A DNA stretch of 47,316 nt from JAGORY01 sp964517585 (GCA_964517585.1 CAZFCB010000003.1:1-47316), one strand, 5' to 3'. Shown: positions 1 to 9,168, counted from the first letter of the stretch. The notes: generated by a model not told the origin, from the sequence alone. Numbers and translations are program-made.

Positions 1-198
1 GTTTTTGCACAGCGAAACCCCTCGTTCAGCTCTCAGTGTTTACGGGACACTAGTGGTTATTCCTGCCAAAATTGCGTATTTTCAACTTTAAGGTCAATTC
101 TGAAAGCCCAGACAGTAGTATCAGGATATCTTCATGGAGTTCACATTCAACAGATACGCTACACCAAAAAATAACCTACACAAATCCACGAGTCTTCC
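1..198. other. No gene seen at window start
   Basis: I see no convincing coding sequence, RNA gene or terminator in these bases. The first gene ends at 199 on the minus strand, so this is its downstream region, or the 3' flank of a gene outside the window. Confidence 0.5.
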
Positions 199-465
199 CT
201 AAAAATCTCCCCCTGGTATCCCGCCTCCTGCTGACCTTTGGTGTGGCAAGAAGTACAGAAGCGGAGAGAAGAAGATGTCCTGGGTATTTGTCATGTACGA
301 GATGCTCCAGAAGTACATGAGGATACCAATGATAATGACAAGATTATAAATGCCACCAATTTTTTCGGCCCACGCTGGCTCGCCTAGCATTTCACCGACT
401 CGTTCACGGTACTTGATGAGTACAGAAGCGAAGACGATGCCAATAAGCCCCACAATAATGCGCAT
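199..465 (-). CDS. Small two-helix membrane protein
   Basis: An 88-aa protein of unknown function. It has two hydrophobic stretches, about residues 3-18 (an N-terminal glycine- and valine-rich helix) and about 37-57, joined by a short charged loop, and ends in a glycine-rich tail. The start ATG lies 2 nt after the thioredoxin stop codon, so the two genes form an operon and are probably translationally coupled. It may be a small membrane partner of thioredoxin, but that is inferred from position only. Confidence 0.7.
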   Translation of the reverse strand: MRIIVGLIGIVFASVLIKYRERVGEMLGEPAWAEKIGGIYNLVIIIGILMYFWSISYMTNTQDIFFSPLLYFLPHQRSAGGGIPGGDF

Positions 466-467
466 AG

Positions 468-788
468 TTACTTTAGAAGTGCATCCAATTTTCCTGCTAC
501 TGTTTCTTTCGATTGTACCCCAATGAATGACTCAGCTGCCTCGCCATTTTTGAACAGCACAAACGTTGGGATGCTCATCACATTAAATTGCTGCGGAACG
601 TCCGTATTCTCATCCACATTCATTTTGTAGAATGTCACTTTTCCTTCGTATTGCTTCGTCAGTTCATCGATGATCGGCAGCATTGCCTTGCACGGACCGC
701 ACCATGGAGCCCAAAAATCGACAAGTACAGGCATGTTGGACTTGAGTACTTTTGTCGCGAATTCTGCATCAGTGATTGGGCTGGCCAT
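468..788 (-). CDS. trxA: Thioredoxin
   Basis: A cytoplasmic thiol-disulfide reductant of 106 aa, the normal family length. The active site WCGPC is at about residues 29-33, preceded by the typical VDFWAPWCGPC strand-helix, and the cis-proline motif (SIPT) is present in the second half. There is no signal peptide. A TATACT -10 lies about 30 nt upstream, and the leader between is pyrimidine-rich without a Shine-Dalgarno sequence. It is first in an operon with the small membrane protein that follows. I see no thioredoxin reductase nearby. Confidence 0.95.
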   Translation of the reverse strand: MASPITDAEFATKVLKSNMPVLVDFWAPWCGPCKAMLPIIDELTKQYEGKVTFYKMNVDENTDVPQQFNVMSIPTFVLFKNGEAAESFIGVQSKETVAGKLDALLK

Positions 789-902
789 ACGTTGAGGGGG
801 GATTGGTCGAAGTAAGAGAAGTATACCTAGCTACTGGTGAGTTGAAAGGAAAAAAAGTTGAAATTTTACTTTTTCTCCTGTGATATTTTGCACGTTTCCG
901 CG

Positions 903-2183
903 CTATGACTGCCCTTTTGACAGGAGTCCTTTTGTAATCTGCTTGCCAATTTCGACTGCAGGCTGGCCGTAGATATCAATGCGATAGAGTTTTCCGAGAT
1001 ACACGACTTCTGCCATCAGTAGAAAGAACAGCTGTCCGATGTGATACTCGTCGAGACGCTGTAACGAGATAGTGACGTGAGGACGCTTCACGGAGGTGAG
1101 TGCTTGGCTCGTACCTTCATAACACGCATCGAGGAGTTGGCCGAATGTCTTTCCTTCAATGTACGCAAAAGCGTCCGGGAGATTTTTCGGCACTTCGAGC
1201 CTCGGTTTATCGAGCTCACGGAGAAATAAGTGCCAACTCTTTCGAGGGCCGGCCATCCATTGCTGCAAGAGAGAGTGCTGGTCTTGAGTTCCGATAGCAG
1301 CAACGGGGATTGGATTGAAGCCATCGTTTTTCCCGAGGCTTTCTGCAAGCAGTTGCTGCTCCCAGCGTCCCATGGATTGCAATCTATCTCCGTAGGGCAT
1401 GATGACGCGGATCGGATAATTACGCTTGGTGTCGAGCAGATACTGTACTGCTGCAAGCGATGCGGCCGGATTTCTCGCCATTGTTGTTTCTTGGCAGTAG
1501 GTGTCCATTTCCTTAGCACCTCGTACAAATTGGCCGATATCGGCGTGGAGGAGACCGATTGCGAGCAGCCCGACAGGCGTGAAAATACTGAATCTGCCTC
1601 CGACGTTTGGTGGAATAGACAGTGTGTGGACACGATTTTGCTTCGCAAATGCTCGGAGTGGACCACCTTCTGGATCTGTTATTGCGATGATCCGGTTACC
1701 CGGGTGCGTTTTTACTGCTCCTTTCAGTCGCTCAAAGCATGCAAAGAACGCAGACATGGTCTCCAGCGTTGAGCCTGATTTGCTGACAACCACAATGAGT
1801 GCATTCTTCCAATCAATAAGATCAAGGTGCATCTGCAATGTTGTCGGATCGACCGTATCAATGACGACGAATGCTGGTGTTTTTGGTGATTCAAAAATTT
1901 CTTGAATGACTTTTGGTCCGAGGCCAGAGCCGCCGATACCTATCCATACGACTGTCTGAATATTGTCAGTTTTCAGTCTATCGACTAGCTCCGTTACTTC
2001 TTTGGTCGCATCTTTGTCATACGGATTCATCGACCATCCGTGCATGCCTTTTTCGCGTTCAGAAAGCCATTCTTCCGTATATCTTCGCATCGATGTTCTC
2101 ACAGCTGCAAACTCGTTATCTGGGATTCCATGACTGGGCGTTATTGTCTTCGCGAGTGTGCCTTTGATATCGAGCGTCAACAT
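903..2183 (-). CDS. pgi: Glucose-6-phosphate isomerase
   Basis: Interconverts glucose 6-phosphate and fructose 6-phosphate in glycolysis. At 426 aa it is of the short bacterial type (about 420-450 aa, against 550 in E. coli). It carries the SIS-fold phosphate-binding motif GIGGSGLGPK, the second sugar-phosphate segment VVSKSGSTLET, the catalytic glutamate region (QQLLAESLGK), and the C-terminal conserved Gln/Lys region (GQPAVEIGKQITKGLL). The start is preceded by a long pyrimidine tract (2184-2230 on this strand) with no Shine-Dalgarno. It lies downstream of ruvA on the same strand, 73 nt away. Confidence 0.95.
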   Translation of the reverse strand: MLTLDIKGTLAKTITPSHGIPDNEFAAVRTSMRRYTEEWLSEREKGMHGWSMNPYDKDATKEVTELVDRLKTDNIQTVVWIGIGGSGLGPKVIQEIFESPKTPAFVVIDTVDPTTLQMHLDLIDWKNALIVVVSKSGSTLETMSAFFACFERLKGAVKTHPGNRIIAITDPEGGPLRAFAKQNRVHTLSIPPNVGGRFSIFTPVGLLAIGLLHADIGQFVRGAKEMDTYCQETTMARNPAASLAAVQYLLDTKRNYPIRVIMPYGDRLQSMGRWEQQLLAESLGKNDGFNPIPVAAIGTQDQHSLLQQWMAGPRKSWHLFLRELDKPRLEVPKNLPDAFAYIEGKTFGQLLDACYEGTSQALTSVKRPHVTISLQRLDEYHIGQLFFLLMAEVVYLGKLYRIDIYGQPAVEIGKQITKGLLSKGQS

Positions 2184-2256
2184 GAGGGCAGAAAGGGGAG
2201 AAAAGGCAGGAAAGGCAGAAAGGAAATCTTGGGAGCGGGTTTCCTACCCGCGGCAA
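2184..2256. repeat. Purine-rich tract and GCGGGT/ACCCGC hairpin
   Basis: On the plus strand the sequence is a run of near-copies of AGGCAGAAAGG. It is followed by a hairpin with arms 2235-2240 and 2246-2251 and a 5-nt loop, directly after the ruvA stop. Hairpins of the form GGGAGCGGGT..ACCCGC are common dispersed repeats in bacteria. It could end ruvA transcripts, but no T-run follows. Read from the minus strand, the tract is the pyrimidine-rich leader of pgi. Confidence 0.5.
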
Positions 2257-2838
2257 TCATAGCGATCTCAGTGCTGCAGCGACGCGGTCTTCTGTTCGCT
2301 GTAGTTTTGCGGGAATTTTCTTGAGAGCGTCGAGCACCGAAGATTGATCGTACCCAAGTGAGGTCAATGCTGCGATGGCATCTGCATCGAATGTTGCGCG
2401 TTTTTCTCCGGGAGCTAAGACAAGCATTGCCCATTCTGGATGTTTTTCGAACATCGACTTGAGATCAACCAAAAGTTTTTCAGCAGTTTTCCGCCCAACA
2501 CCTTTGATGCTGGAGAGAATGCCCGCATCTTCTTGGTCTGCAGCTGATACGAGAAGTTCTCGGGGGATAGAGCAGAGCTCAAGTGCGAGCTTTGGGCCTA
2601 TACCGGAAAGATTCAGTAGTGCAATGAAGAACGATCGGTCACTTGCCGTTCGAAATCCGAAGAGGTCCAAACGGTCCTCTCGTACGAGCGTGTAGATGAT
2701 GAGCGTTGTTGTTTCCCCGTTCTCAAGCGAATCCCAGACGGGATGCGGTAGGGAGGCCAAATATGACACTCCTGCAACGTCTACAGCAACATGCGGAATG
2801 TCGAGCTTTTGGACGGTTCCTGTCAGTGCGTAGAGCAT
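2257..2838 (-). CDS. ruvA: Holliday junction DNA helicase subunit RuvA
   Basis: Binds four-way junctions and loads the RuvB motor during recombination. At 193 aa it has the normal length: an N-terminal OB fold (MLYALTGTV.. to about residue 65), a middle helix-hairpin-helix domain with GIGPKLALEL and GVGRKTAEKLL, and a C-terminal three-helix RuvB-binding domain (DAIAALTSLGYDQSSV). A TATCAT -10 with an extended TGG (2845-2853, minus strand) ends 6 nt before the ATG, so the mRNA is probably leaderless. It is divergent from the M23 peptidase gene. No ruvB or ruvC is in the window. Confidence 0.95.
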   Translation of the reverse strand: MLYALTGTVQKLDIPHVAVDVAGVSYLASLPHPVWDSLENGETTTLIIYTLVREDRLDLFGFRTASDRSFFIALLNLSGIGPKLALELCSIPRELLVSAADQEDAGILSSIKGVGRKTAEKLLVDLKSMFEKHPEWAMLVLAPGEKRATFDADAIAALTSLGYDQSSVLDALKKIPAKLQRTEDRVAAALRSL

Positions 2839-2961
2839 GCTGTGATGATACCAAAGATTCAGACTTGTTCGAAGGTAGAAAAGAAAGAATGCGCAGGAAG
2901 GGCAAGGAGGTTATTTCCCTCAACTCCAACCACATCGTACCTTTCTGCTCCTCCTTTTTTG

Positions 2962-2970
2962 TGGTATACT
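2962..2970 (+). promoter_or_regulatory. Extended -10 promoter of M23 peptidase gene
   Basis: TGG followed by TATACT; the hexamer ends 6 nt before the ATG at 2977. This predicts transcription starting at the start codon. Confidence 0.65.
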
Positions 2971-2976
2971 GTCCTG

Positions 2977-4746
2977 ATGCCTTTTGGCTTACACACAAAC
3001 AGAAACCGGTGGATTGCCTTTGGTCTTGGGCTGGTGCTTCCACTCTCGGTACTTGCGGCAGCTACTGATGAGCAACTCTCATCTGCAAAGGATGAATTCA
3101 ATCAGCTCTGGCATGCGGCCGCTGAGACCACAAAAAAACGTACAACACTTGAAAGCGTTCTTGCCCAATTTGATGGTAAGGTCGCTACTGCCAGAAAGGA
3201 TCTTGAGAATGCCGCCAAACAGCGCAAAGTCATTCGAGAACATATTGCTGAGTACCGTACGTTCGTTGAAGCATTGCAGGGGCAACTGCAAGCAACCGAG
3301 GAGGCCAAAGCATTTTATGATTCAGTCGCACTCGGTCAGCGAGACGATTTTGTGAAATTTCTTCGATACATGACGAGTAAAAATATAGCGCTCCATGAAT
3401 CCGGACCTGCAGTAGGTGGACCACTGCTCAAGCACATCATTCACGGATCACTGGGTGATAGCATCGACGATGCGCTCGCCTTCGATGCAATCCTCAAGGC
3501 ACGTACACAGTTTGTCGGTCAGGTGCGCGTACTTGTTAGTGAATCGGATCGTGTTCAAGCCAGACTGAAAGAAGTGGCTGAAGACTATGCTGCGGAGCTC
3601 AAGTTACTCGAAGACGAACATCGTTCTATTGGTTCGATTGTTGAAGAGAAGTCGCAATTTATTGATAACAGCTGGAAGGAGAAGAAGCTGACAGAGGAAG
3701 AATTGCGTTACGTTGCCGAAGAAGCAGGGGAAGCAAATGCGCGGATTGCGGTGATGCAGGCAAGCTTAATCACTATCAATGAAGAACTAAAGCAAACAAC
3801 ACTAAAGAAATTGCAGGAACAGATCGCTCCACTTGAAGCCAAAAAGAAAGAGCTCATGGAACAGCGAGAGGCACTTCTTCGAAAGGATACGGCGATGTCA
3901 CTGATAGAACAGTCTGCAGAAAAAGCGTACCAGATAGCCGTTGCAGCAAAAAATTCGGACAAGAAACTGTATCAGAAAATAGAGCTTAAGAAACTTCAGC
4001 GTGAGAATGCGTCAGACGAACTTGCGCTCTTAGAATCACAACAGACAGAAACTGGTAGCGAGGTTCTTGGTCAGAAAATTGCTGCAGCCAAAGATGCCAT
4101 CACTTTTATTGATGAGACAGTGCAGTACATGAAAGATGGTGTTCCTGTTGATCTTGCCGAAGCATACATTCTTGCGAAGCATAGTGCAGATGCCGCGACG
4201 AAGGAGCGCACATTATACGCGACACGCATCGCAGAATTTGAGCCAAAACTCGCACTCATCGAGAAAGACATTGCGGAGAAAACCGCGGAGTCTGAAAAGG
4301 CAAGCAAGCAATACGAACTCGGCGGTGACTTGCCCCCTATTTTCCTGTGGCCAGTCAGTGGCCCTATTACTGCTGGATACTTTGATATTTCGTATGAGGC
4401 CGTATTCGGTGTTCCGCATCGTGCCATTGATATTGCTGTCGCTCAGGCAACACCTGTTCGTTCCGTATCGGATGGCATTGTGTTTGCGGTGAAAGATGGC
4501 GGACTCACCGGATATAGTTACATTCTCGTCGGTCATCGCAATGGCTTTGCATCATTGTATGGTCACGTTTCCTCGTCTTTCGTGAAGCAAGGGGACATTG
4601 TGAGTGTAGGGCAGATGATTGCGTTATCTGGTGGCAAGCCAGGCACGCGTGGTGCAGGATACATGACGACAGGTTCACATCTTCATCTTGAAATTACAAA
4701 GAATGGCGTGCATGTGAATCCGGTGTCTGTATTGCCACCGAGATAG
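2977..4746 (+). CDS. EnvC-like M23 family metallopeptidase with coiled coil
   Basis: A 589-aa envelope protein. It has an N-terminal signal or anchor helix (about residues 13-29, ending in a VLAAA-like site), a long charged coiled-coil region (about 30-450), and a C-terminal M23/LytM endopeptidase domain. Zinc-ligand residues are visible: His and Asp in HRAID, and the distal HLHLE. The active site therefore looks intact, unlike degenerate EnvC proteins that only activate amidases. The likely role is peptidoglycan cleavage in cell division or separation. The reading frame stays open upstream to 2791, but the ATG at 2977 fits both the signal sequence and the -10 six nt upstream. Confidence 0.85.
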   Translation: MPFGLHTNRNRWIAFGLGLVLPLSVLAAATDEQLSSAKDEFNQLWHAAAETTKKRTTLESVLAQFDGKVATARKDLENAAKQRKVIREHIAEYRTFVEALQGQLQATEEAKAFYDSVALGQRDDFVKFLRYMTSKNIALHESGPAVGGPLLKHIIHGSLGDSIDDALAFDAILKARTQFVGQVRVLVSESDRVQARLKEVAEDYAAELKLLEDEHRSIGSIVEEKSQFIDNSWKEKKLTEEELRYVAEEAGEANARIAVMQASLITINEELKQTTLKKLQEQIAPLEAKKKELMEQREALLRKDTAMSLIEQSAEKAYQIAVAAKNSDKKLYQKIELKKLQRENASDELALLESQQTETGSEVLGQKIAAAKDAITFIDETVQYMKDGVPVDLAEAYILAKHSADAATKERTLYATRIAEFEPKLALIEKDIAEKTAESEKASKQYELGGDLPPIFLWPVSGPITAGYFDISYEAVFGVPHRAIDIAVAQATPVRSVSDGIVFAVKDGGLTGYSYILVGHRNGFASLYGHVSSSFVKQGDIVSVGQMIALSGGKPGTRGAGYMTTGSHLHLEITKNGVHVNPVSVLPPR

Positions 4747-4845
4747 TCTGCATTATCATTCGCGAATATCGAACATGGAATGTCGAATGTGGCATAGAGT
4801 GCCTGTTTGTATTCGATATTCGGTATTCGATCTTCCACATTCGAA
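4747..4845. repeat. Intergenic ATTCG-type degenerate repeats
   Basis: Between two convergent genes. Imperfect copies of a heptamer close to TATTCGA/CATTCGA/TATTCGG occur in both orientations (for example 4764-4790 and 4810-4845). Similar material recurs near 10940, 21690 and 27940. No open gene is present. The opposed copies could form a weak bidirectional hairpin. Confidence 0.65.
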
Positions 4846-5520
4846 CTACCGTATTCCTTCTAAGACAATCACAAACTCTCCTTTTACTGTGAGCGTTTTC
4901 AGTATCTCTTCCAGTCCTCCGATCGTCGTCGATAGTGTCTGTTCATGCATTTTCGTAAGCTCGCGGCAGATGACAACTTTTCTATCAGGTTGACCTGCAA
5001 AATGATGGGCAAATTCTGACAGAGTCTTTTCAATTCGATGAGGCGACTCGTAAAATACAATTGTTTTTTCTTCTATTTGTAGAGCGTTCAGGAGTGTTTG
5101 GCGGCCTTTTTTGATTGGCAAAAATCCGAGATACGAGAACTGGTTGATCGGAAGCCCCGAAAGGCTGAGCGCAGCCAAAAAAGCTGAGGCGCCAGGGATC
5201 ACTTCCATCGCAAGATTTGCTTCACGGACTTTTGATACAACGACGTAACCAGGATCAGAAATTCCTGGAGTTCCGGCGTCTGAGACAAGGACCAAGTGCT
5301 CTCCTTTTTTGAGACGCTCGATTATCCAACCAGCTTTACTGGTATCCGTGTAGCCATGAAATGAAATGAGCTCTTTTTTTGGAAGACCGAGTAGTTTCAG
5401 TAGATGTCCTGTGACGCGCGTGTCTTCGCAGATGATTGCCGTACATTGTTCCAGCGTTTCCTTCCCGCGTACCGTGATATCACCAAGATTGCCGATGGGA
5501 GTTGAGAGAATAGATAACAT
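4846..5520 (-). CDS. rsmI: 16S rRNA (cytidine1402-2'-O)-methyltransferase
   Basis: Methylates the 2'-O of C1402 in the decoding centre of 16S rRNA. The 224-aa protein has the family hallmarks: MLSILSTPIGNLGDIT at the start, CEDTRVTGHLL, SDAGTPGISDPG (SAM-binding loop), PGASAFLAALSLSGLP and FYESPHRIEKTL. It is somewhat shorter than the common 270-290 aa and lacks the usual C-terminal extension. Upstream, a 25-codon ORF starts with the same ten residues and stops 5 nt before this ATG (see the separate entry). Confidence 0.93.
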   Translation of the reverse strand: MLSILSTPIGNLGDITVRGKETLEQCTAIICEDTRVTGHLLKLLGLPKKELISFHGYTDTSKAGWIIERLKKGEHLVLVSDAGTPGISDPGYVVVSKVREANLAMEVIPGASAFLAALSLSGLPINQFSYLGFLPIKKGRQTLLNALQIEEKTIVFYESPHRIEKTLSEFAHHFAGQPDRKVVICRELTKMHEQTLSTTIGGLEEILKTLTVKGEFVIVLEGIR

Positions 5521-5525
5521 TACGA

Positions 5526-5603
5526 TCAGGAGAAATATTTTGAAGTATCAAGGCCCTGAGTCACATCGAATGGACCGATGGGAGTAGAAAGGATGGAAAG
5601 CAT
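5526..5603 (-). pseudogene. 25-codon ORF repeating the first ten RsmI residues
   Basis: ATG at 5603, TGA at 5528-5526. The peptide begins MLSILSTPIG, identical to RsmI, then diverges and stops 5 nt before the rsmI ATG, in another frame. Over the shared 30 nt there are seven base differences, all synonymous. A TAGTAT hexamer (5611-5616, minus strand) lies 7 nt upstream, so this ORF, unlike rsmI itself, has the leaderless-type start typical of the window. It may be a fossil duplicate, or a leader peptide coupling translation to rsmI. Confidence 0.5.
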
Positions 5604-5613
5604 TATTGGAATA

Positions 5614-6336
5614 CTACCTGCCAAGAAGAATCCATAGTAGAAGCAGTATTATTGGCTGATGGATGAAATAGAGAGGAAGTGACTTCCGGCCTATCCACAG
5701 AAGCCACCGAGGACGTCTGATGTTCTCTAAAACCGAGAGGAAACTTCTGCGCTCTGGAATATAGAAAGCGTCGCCGAGACTCATTCCAATGAGAATAGGT
5801 CCAAGCCATGGCAAGAGGGGATAGTAATCAACAGAGACAAATCCTCGGCTCATGATGCCAAAGGGAAGTAATAGAGCTGTTGAGACGCCTCCATTCGGCA
5901 GTACAAAACCTATGAGAAGTACGATCATGCCCAAGAGAACATTCCATTGTTTCAGTGGCCTGACAAAAAGCTGTATAACAGTCGCAACACCAATGAGGTG
6001 CAGAATGCCGAAAATGACGTACGTTTCCGGATCAATCAACCATGTGACGAGTGTCACGATCATGCCGCCTGCAAGAATCATGAGTGAGCGTTTTCCATAT
6101 TTCCAGAGTCTTTGATCTGGCGCTGTTCGTTCCCATGAAATGATGAAGCATATGCCGATGAGCATCAGAAAAACGGATGCCGTAAGCCGTGCAATGACCT
6201 TCAGTAGTCCTGATTCTACGTCGATCGGTACTCCATAATATAAGGAGAGATCAAAACACAGGTGATACCCCATCATCGCTATGACCGCGATTCCTCGCAG
6301 CCAGTCGAGTTCTGGATACCTTTTTTTGGCAGTCAT
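5614..6336 (-). CDS. DUF1624-type (heparan-alpha-glucosaminide N-acetyltransferase-like) membrane acyltransferase
   Basis: A 240-aa integral membrane protein with about seven hydrophobic segments. The N-terminus shows the family signature (R..ELDWLRGIAVIAMM.YH, then FDL), where the His sits in the first helix. Relatives move acyl groups onto sugars or cell-wall components across the membrane; the substrate here cannot be told. A TAGAAT -10 (6345-6350) lies 8 nt before the ATG, so any leader is 1-2 nt at most. It ends 10 nt before the short ORF ahead of rsmI, on the same strand. Confidence 0.8.
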   Translation of the reverse strand: MTAKKRYPELDWLRGIAVIAMMGYHLCFDLSLYYGVPIDVESGLLKVIARLTASVFLMLIGICFIISWERTAPDQRLWKYGKRSLMILAGGMIVTLVTWLIDPETYVIFGILHLIGVATVIQLFVRPLKQWNVLLGMIVLLIGFVLPNGGVSTALLLPFGIMSRGFVSVDYYPLLPWLGPILIGMSLGDAFYIPERRSFLSVLENIRRPRWLLWIGRKSLPLYFIHQPIILLLLWILLGR

Positions 6337-6505
6337 GTGGAATCATTCTAGCCATAGAACGTCAGGAATGGTTTTTCTTGCATGGAAACGAAGTGTCATA
6401 CTTGTCAAAGATGGCTTCCATCATTGTACAAACGACTTCTTCAAGGGTCTTCCCTTTTAGGGACTTTCCGGTATCCTCTCTTCGCTTCTTTCATGCGCTT
6501 TTTGT
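6337..6505. promoter_or_regulatory. Divergent promoter region between acyltransferase and gyrA
   Basis: The intergenic region holds the acyltransferase -10 at 6345-6350 (minus strand). On the plus strand a TATCCT-like hexamer at about 6472-6477 could serve gyrA. The gyrA leader between is strongly pyrimidine-rich and has no Shine-Dalgarno sequence. Confidence 0.4.
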
Positions 6506-9124
6506 ATGGCGAAAACCCCCGCCCCAAGTGACGACCAACAGCAGGTTCCTCTCGATACCAAGAATATCGGTCGTATTAACCCACGTCCGATCGTCAATGA
6601 AATGGAGGAGAGTTACCTGAATTACGCAATGAGCGTCATTGTTTCTCGCGCTCTCCCAGACGCGCGCGACGGACTCAAGCCCGTGCACAGACGCATTCTG
6701 TATACGATGCACGAAATGGGACTGCGTTCGTCGGCCAAATTCCGTAAGTGTGCCGCCGTCGTTGGTGATGTGATGGGTAAATACCATCCACATGGTGACT
6801 CCGCTATTTACGAAGCTCTTGTGCGTATGGCACAGGATTTTGCGATGCGATATCCGCTCATTTACGGTCAGGGAAACTTCGGTTCCATTGATGGCGACAA
6901 TGCAGCTGCCATGCGTTATACGGAAGCCAAGATGCAGACTGTTGCAGATGAGCTACTGCAGGACATCGAGAAGAATACCGTTGAATTCCGCCCGAACTAC
7001 GATGGCACAAGGAAAGAGCCATCTGTGCTTCCTTCAAAACTACCAAATCTTCTTCTCAATGGAACGGTTGGTATCGCCGTTGGTATGGCGACGAATATTC
7101 CACCGCATAATCTTCGTGAATTAACGAGTGCTATTTTGCACCTGACGGAACATCCAAATGCTTCTGTTGAAGATCTTCTCGAATTCGTTCAAGGGCCAGA
7201 TTTTCCAACGGCTGGCTACGTGTACGACCGTGAAGCACTGAAACAGGCTTATCTCACAGGCCGTGGATCTGTTATCTGTCGCGGAAAAGCTGATATTGAA
7301 GAAGCTGGAAATCGTTACATTATTCGCATCAGCGAGCTTCCATATCAGGTGAATAAGTCTGTACTCATCACACGCATTGCACAACTTGTGACAGATAAAA
7401 TCATCCAAGGAATTTCAGATATCCGCGACGAATCTGACCGTGAGGGCATTCGCGTTATTATCGAGCTCAAAAAAGATAGTTATCCTCAGAAAATTTTGAA
7501 CCAGCTCTACAAACACACAGATTTGCAAACAAGCTTTGGTTACAACTGCATCGCACTTGCCGATGGACTTCAGCCAAAACTCCTCAATCTTCAAGAGTTT
7601 CTTTCCATTTTCATCGAACACCGTCGTACGATGATCACACGTCGCGTGACATTCGATCGCGATAGAGCCAAGGAACGCGCTCATATTTTAGAAGGACTGA
7701 CGATCGCTCTCGACAATATCGACGCCGTTATTAAAACTATTCGAGAGAGCCAAACGCAGGATGACGCACGCGCCGCTCTCATCAAGAAATTTAAGTTGTC
7801 CGAGATTCAAGCGAATGCCATTCTGGAGATGCAACTCAGGCGTCTTGCTGGTCTTGAGAGAAAAAAGATCGAAGATGAACTGAAGGCAACGCTCGCATTT
7901 ATCAAAGAATGTGAGGCAATCTTGAAGGATAAAAAGCGAGTGGATGCCATTATGATCGGCGAACTCAACGAGCTGACGAAGAAATATGGTGATGACCGTC
8001 GTACCGTTGTTGTCTCCCACGCTGTTGGTCAGTTCTCAGCCAAGGATACGATTCCAAATGCTCCGATGATGGTTGCGCTCACGACGCATGGTTACGTGAA
8101 GCGTCTCAGCCCTGCTCAGTTCCGAGCGCAGAACCGCGGCGGCAAAGGCATTAAAGGCATGACGACCAAAGAAGAAGATGAAATTATGGGCATCGTCAGT
8201 GCGATGAACCATGATGACATGCTCTTCTTCACGAATACTGGTCGTGTGTTCAAGCTCCCAGTCTACGAGCTTCCACAAGCGAGTCGTACAGCCAAAGGTC
8301 AGGCAATTGTAAACTTGCTCCAGCTTCAGCCTGGCGAGAAAGTAGCTGCCATTATGAAGGCAAAACTTGAGGGCAAAAATCATCTCTTCATGACAACCGT
8401 GAAAGGTACCGTGAAGCGTACGGAGCTTTCCGAATTTGAAAATATTCGTCGTTCAGGTCTTATTGCCCAGAAAGTAAATGATGGCGATGAACTCAAGTGG
8501 GTTGTGGCAACGTCTGGGAAAGACGAACTCTTCATTCTGACAAAAAAAGGCAAATCTATCCGTTTCATCGAAACAGATGTTCGGGCCATGGGACGTTCTG
8601 CAGCAGGAGTGCGCGGCATCAAAATTGGCGCTGGTGATAAAGTCGTCGAGGCAGCTGTTGTCAGCGATCCGGAGAAAAGCCAGCTGCTTGTGGTGATGGA
8701 AAACGGGCTTGGAAAATCTACTCCCGTGTCGTTGTATCGTTTGCAGGGACGAGGAGGCAGTGGTGTGAAGGCAGCACAACTGACAACAAAAACAGGTGAC
8801 ATCGTTGGTGGCGCCATTCTTTCCGAGCAGGATCAGGGCGACCTTATATGTATTAGTAAGCAAGGCCAGACTATTCGCATGAAGCTCTCAGACATCCCAA
8901 CTCGCGGCCGCGCAACACAGGGTGTCATCGTGATGAGGCTTGATGGCGGAGACATGGTTGCCTCCGTGAGTGTCGTCATGTTTGATCCTAATGCAGAAGT
9001 AGGAACCGACACCGAAGAAGTAGTTGATGGCGATTCTGAGCCTGAGCCACAGCTCCTGGAAGATGATGTCCCAGAGGCAGAAAAGAAGAAAGACAAGTCT
9101 GCCAAGAAGCCCAAGAAGAAGTAA
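6506..9124 (+). CDS. gyrA: DNA gyrase subunit A
   Basis: Breakage-reunion subunit of gyrase, which introduces negative supercoils. At 872 aa it has a complete N-terminal winged-helix/tower region with catalytic Tyr138 in AMRYTEA. The quinolone-binding stretch HPHGDSAIYEALVRMAQ carries the sensitive-type Ser99 and Glu103. The C-terminal beta-pinwheel has six blades and a GyrA box reading QNRGGKG instead of QRRGGKG, which argues for gyrase over topoisomerase IV. The tail is acidic, then lysine-rich. No gyrB is nearby. rpmE follows 44 nt later. Confidence 0.95.
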   Translation: MAKTPAPSDDQQQVPLDTKNIGRINPRPIVNEMEESYLNYAMSVIVSRALPDARDGLKPVHRRILYTMHEMGLRSSAKFRKCAAVVGDVMGKYHPHGDSAIYEALVRMAQDFAMRYPLIYGQGNFGSIDGDNAAAMRYTEAKMQTVADELLQDIEKNTVEFRPNYDGTRKEPSVLPSKLPNLLLNGTVGIAVGMATNIPPHNLRELTSAILHLTEHPNASVEDLLEFVQGPDFPTAGYVYDREALKQAYLTGRGSVICRGKADIEEAGNRYIIRISELPYQVNKSVLITRIAQLVTDKIIQGISDIRDESDREGIRVIIELKKDSYPQKILNQLYKHTDLQTSFGYNCIALADGLQPKLLNLQEFLSIFIEHRRTMITRRVTFDRDRAKERAHILEGLTIALDNIDAVIKTIRESQTQDDARAALIKKFKLSEIQANAILEMQLRRLAGLERKKIEDELKATLAFIKECEAILKDKKRVDAIMIGELNELTKKYGDDRRTVVVSHAVGQFSAKDTIPNAPMMVALTTHGYVKRLSPAQFRAQNRGGKGIKGMTTKEEDEIMGIVSAMNHDDMLFFTNTGRVFKLPVYELPQASRTAKGQAIVNLLQLQPGEKVAAIMKAKLEGKNHLFMTTVKGTVKRTELSEFENIRRSGLIAQKVNDGDELKWVVATSGKDELFILTKKGKSIRFIETDVRAMGRSAAGVRGIKIGAGDKVVEAAVVSDPEKSQLLVVMENGLGKSTPVSLYRLQGRGGSGVKAAQLTTKTGDIVGGAILSEQDQGDLICISKQGQTIRMKLSDIPTRGRATQGVIVMRLDGGDMVASVSVVMFDPNAEVGTDTEEVVDGDSEPEPQLLEDDVPEAEKKKDKSAKKPKKK

Positions 9125-9168
9125 TTCTACTTGCACAGAGCCGCAAGCTTCCATACAATCCCGCAGCT

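Noticed and set aside
840..900. A-rich/T-rich hairpin after pgi as terminator
   Set aside because: The arms are almost only A and T with weak pairing. I cannot separate it from low-complexity sequence.
1088..1905. Long antisense ORFs (up to 192 codons) over pgi
   Set aside because: They are frame shadows of the well-conserved pgi gene, with no recognisable domains.
2791..2976. N-terminal extension of the M23 peptidase
   Set aside because: The extension overlaps ruvA and its promoter, looks non-coding, and would bury the signal peptide.
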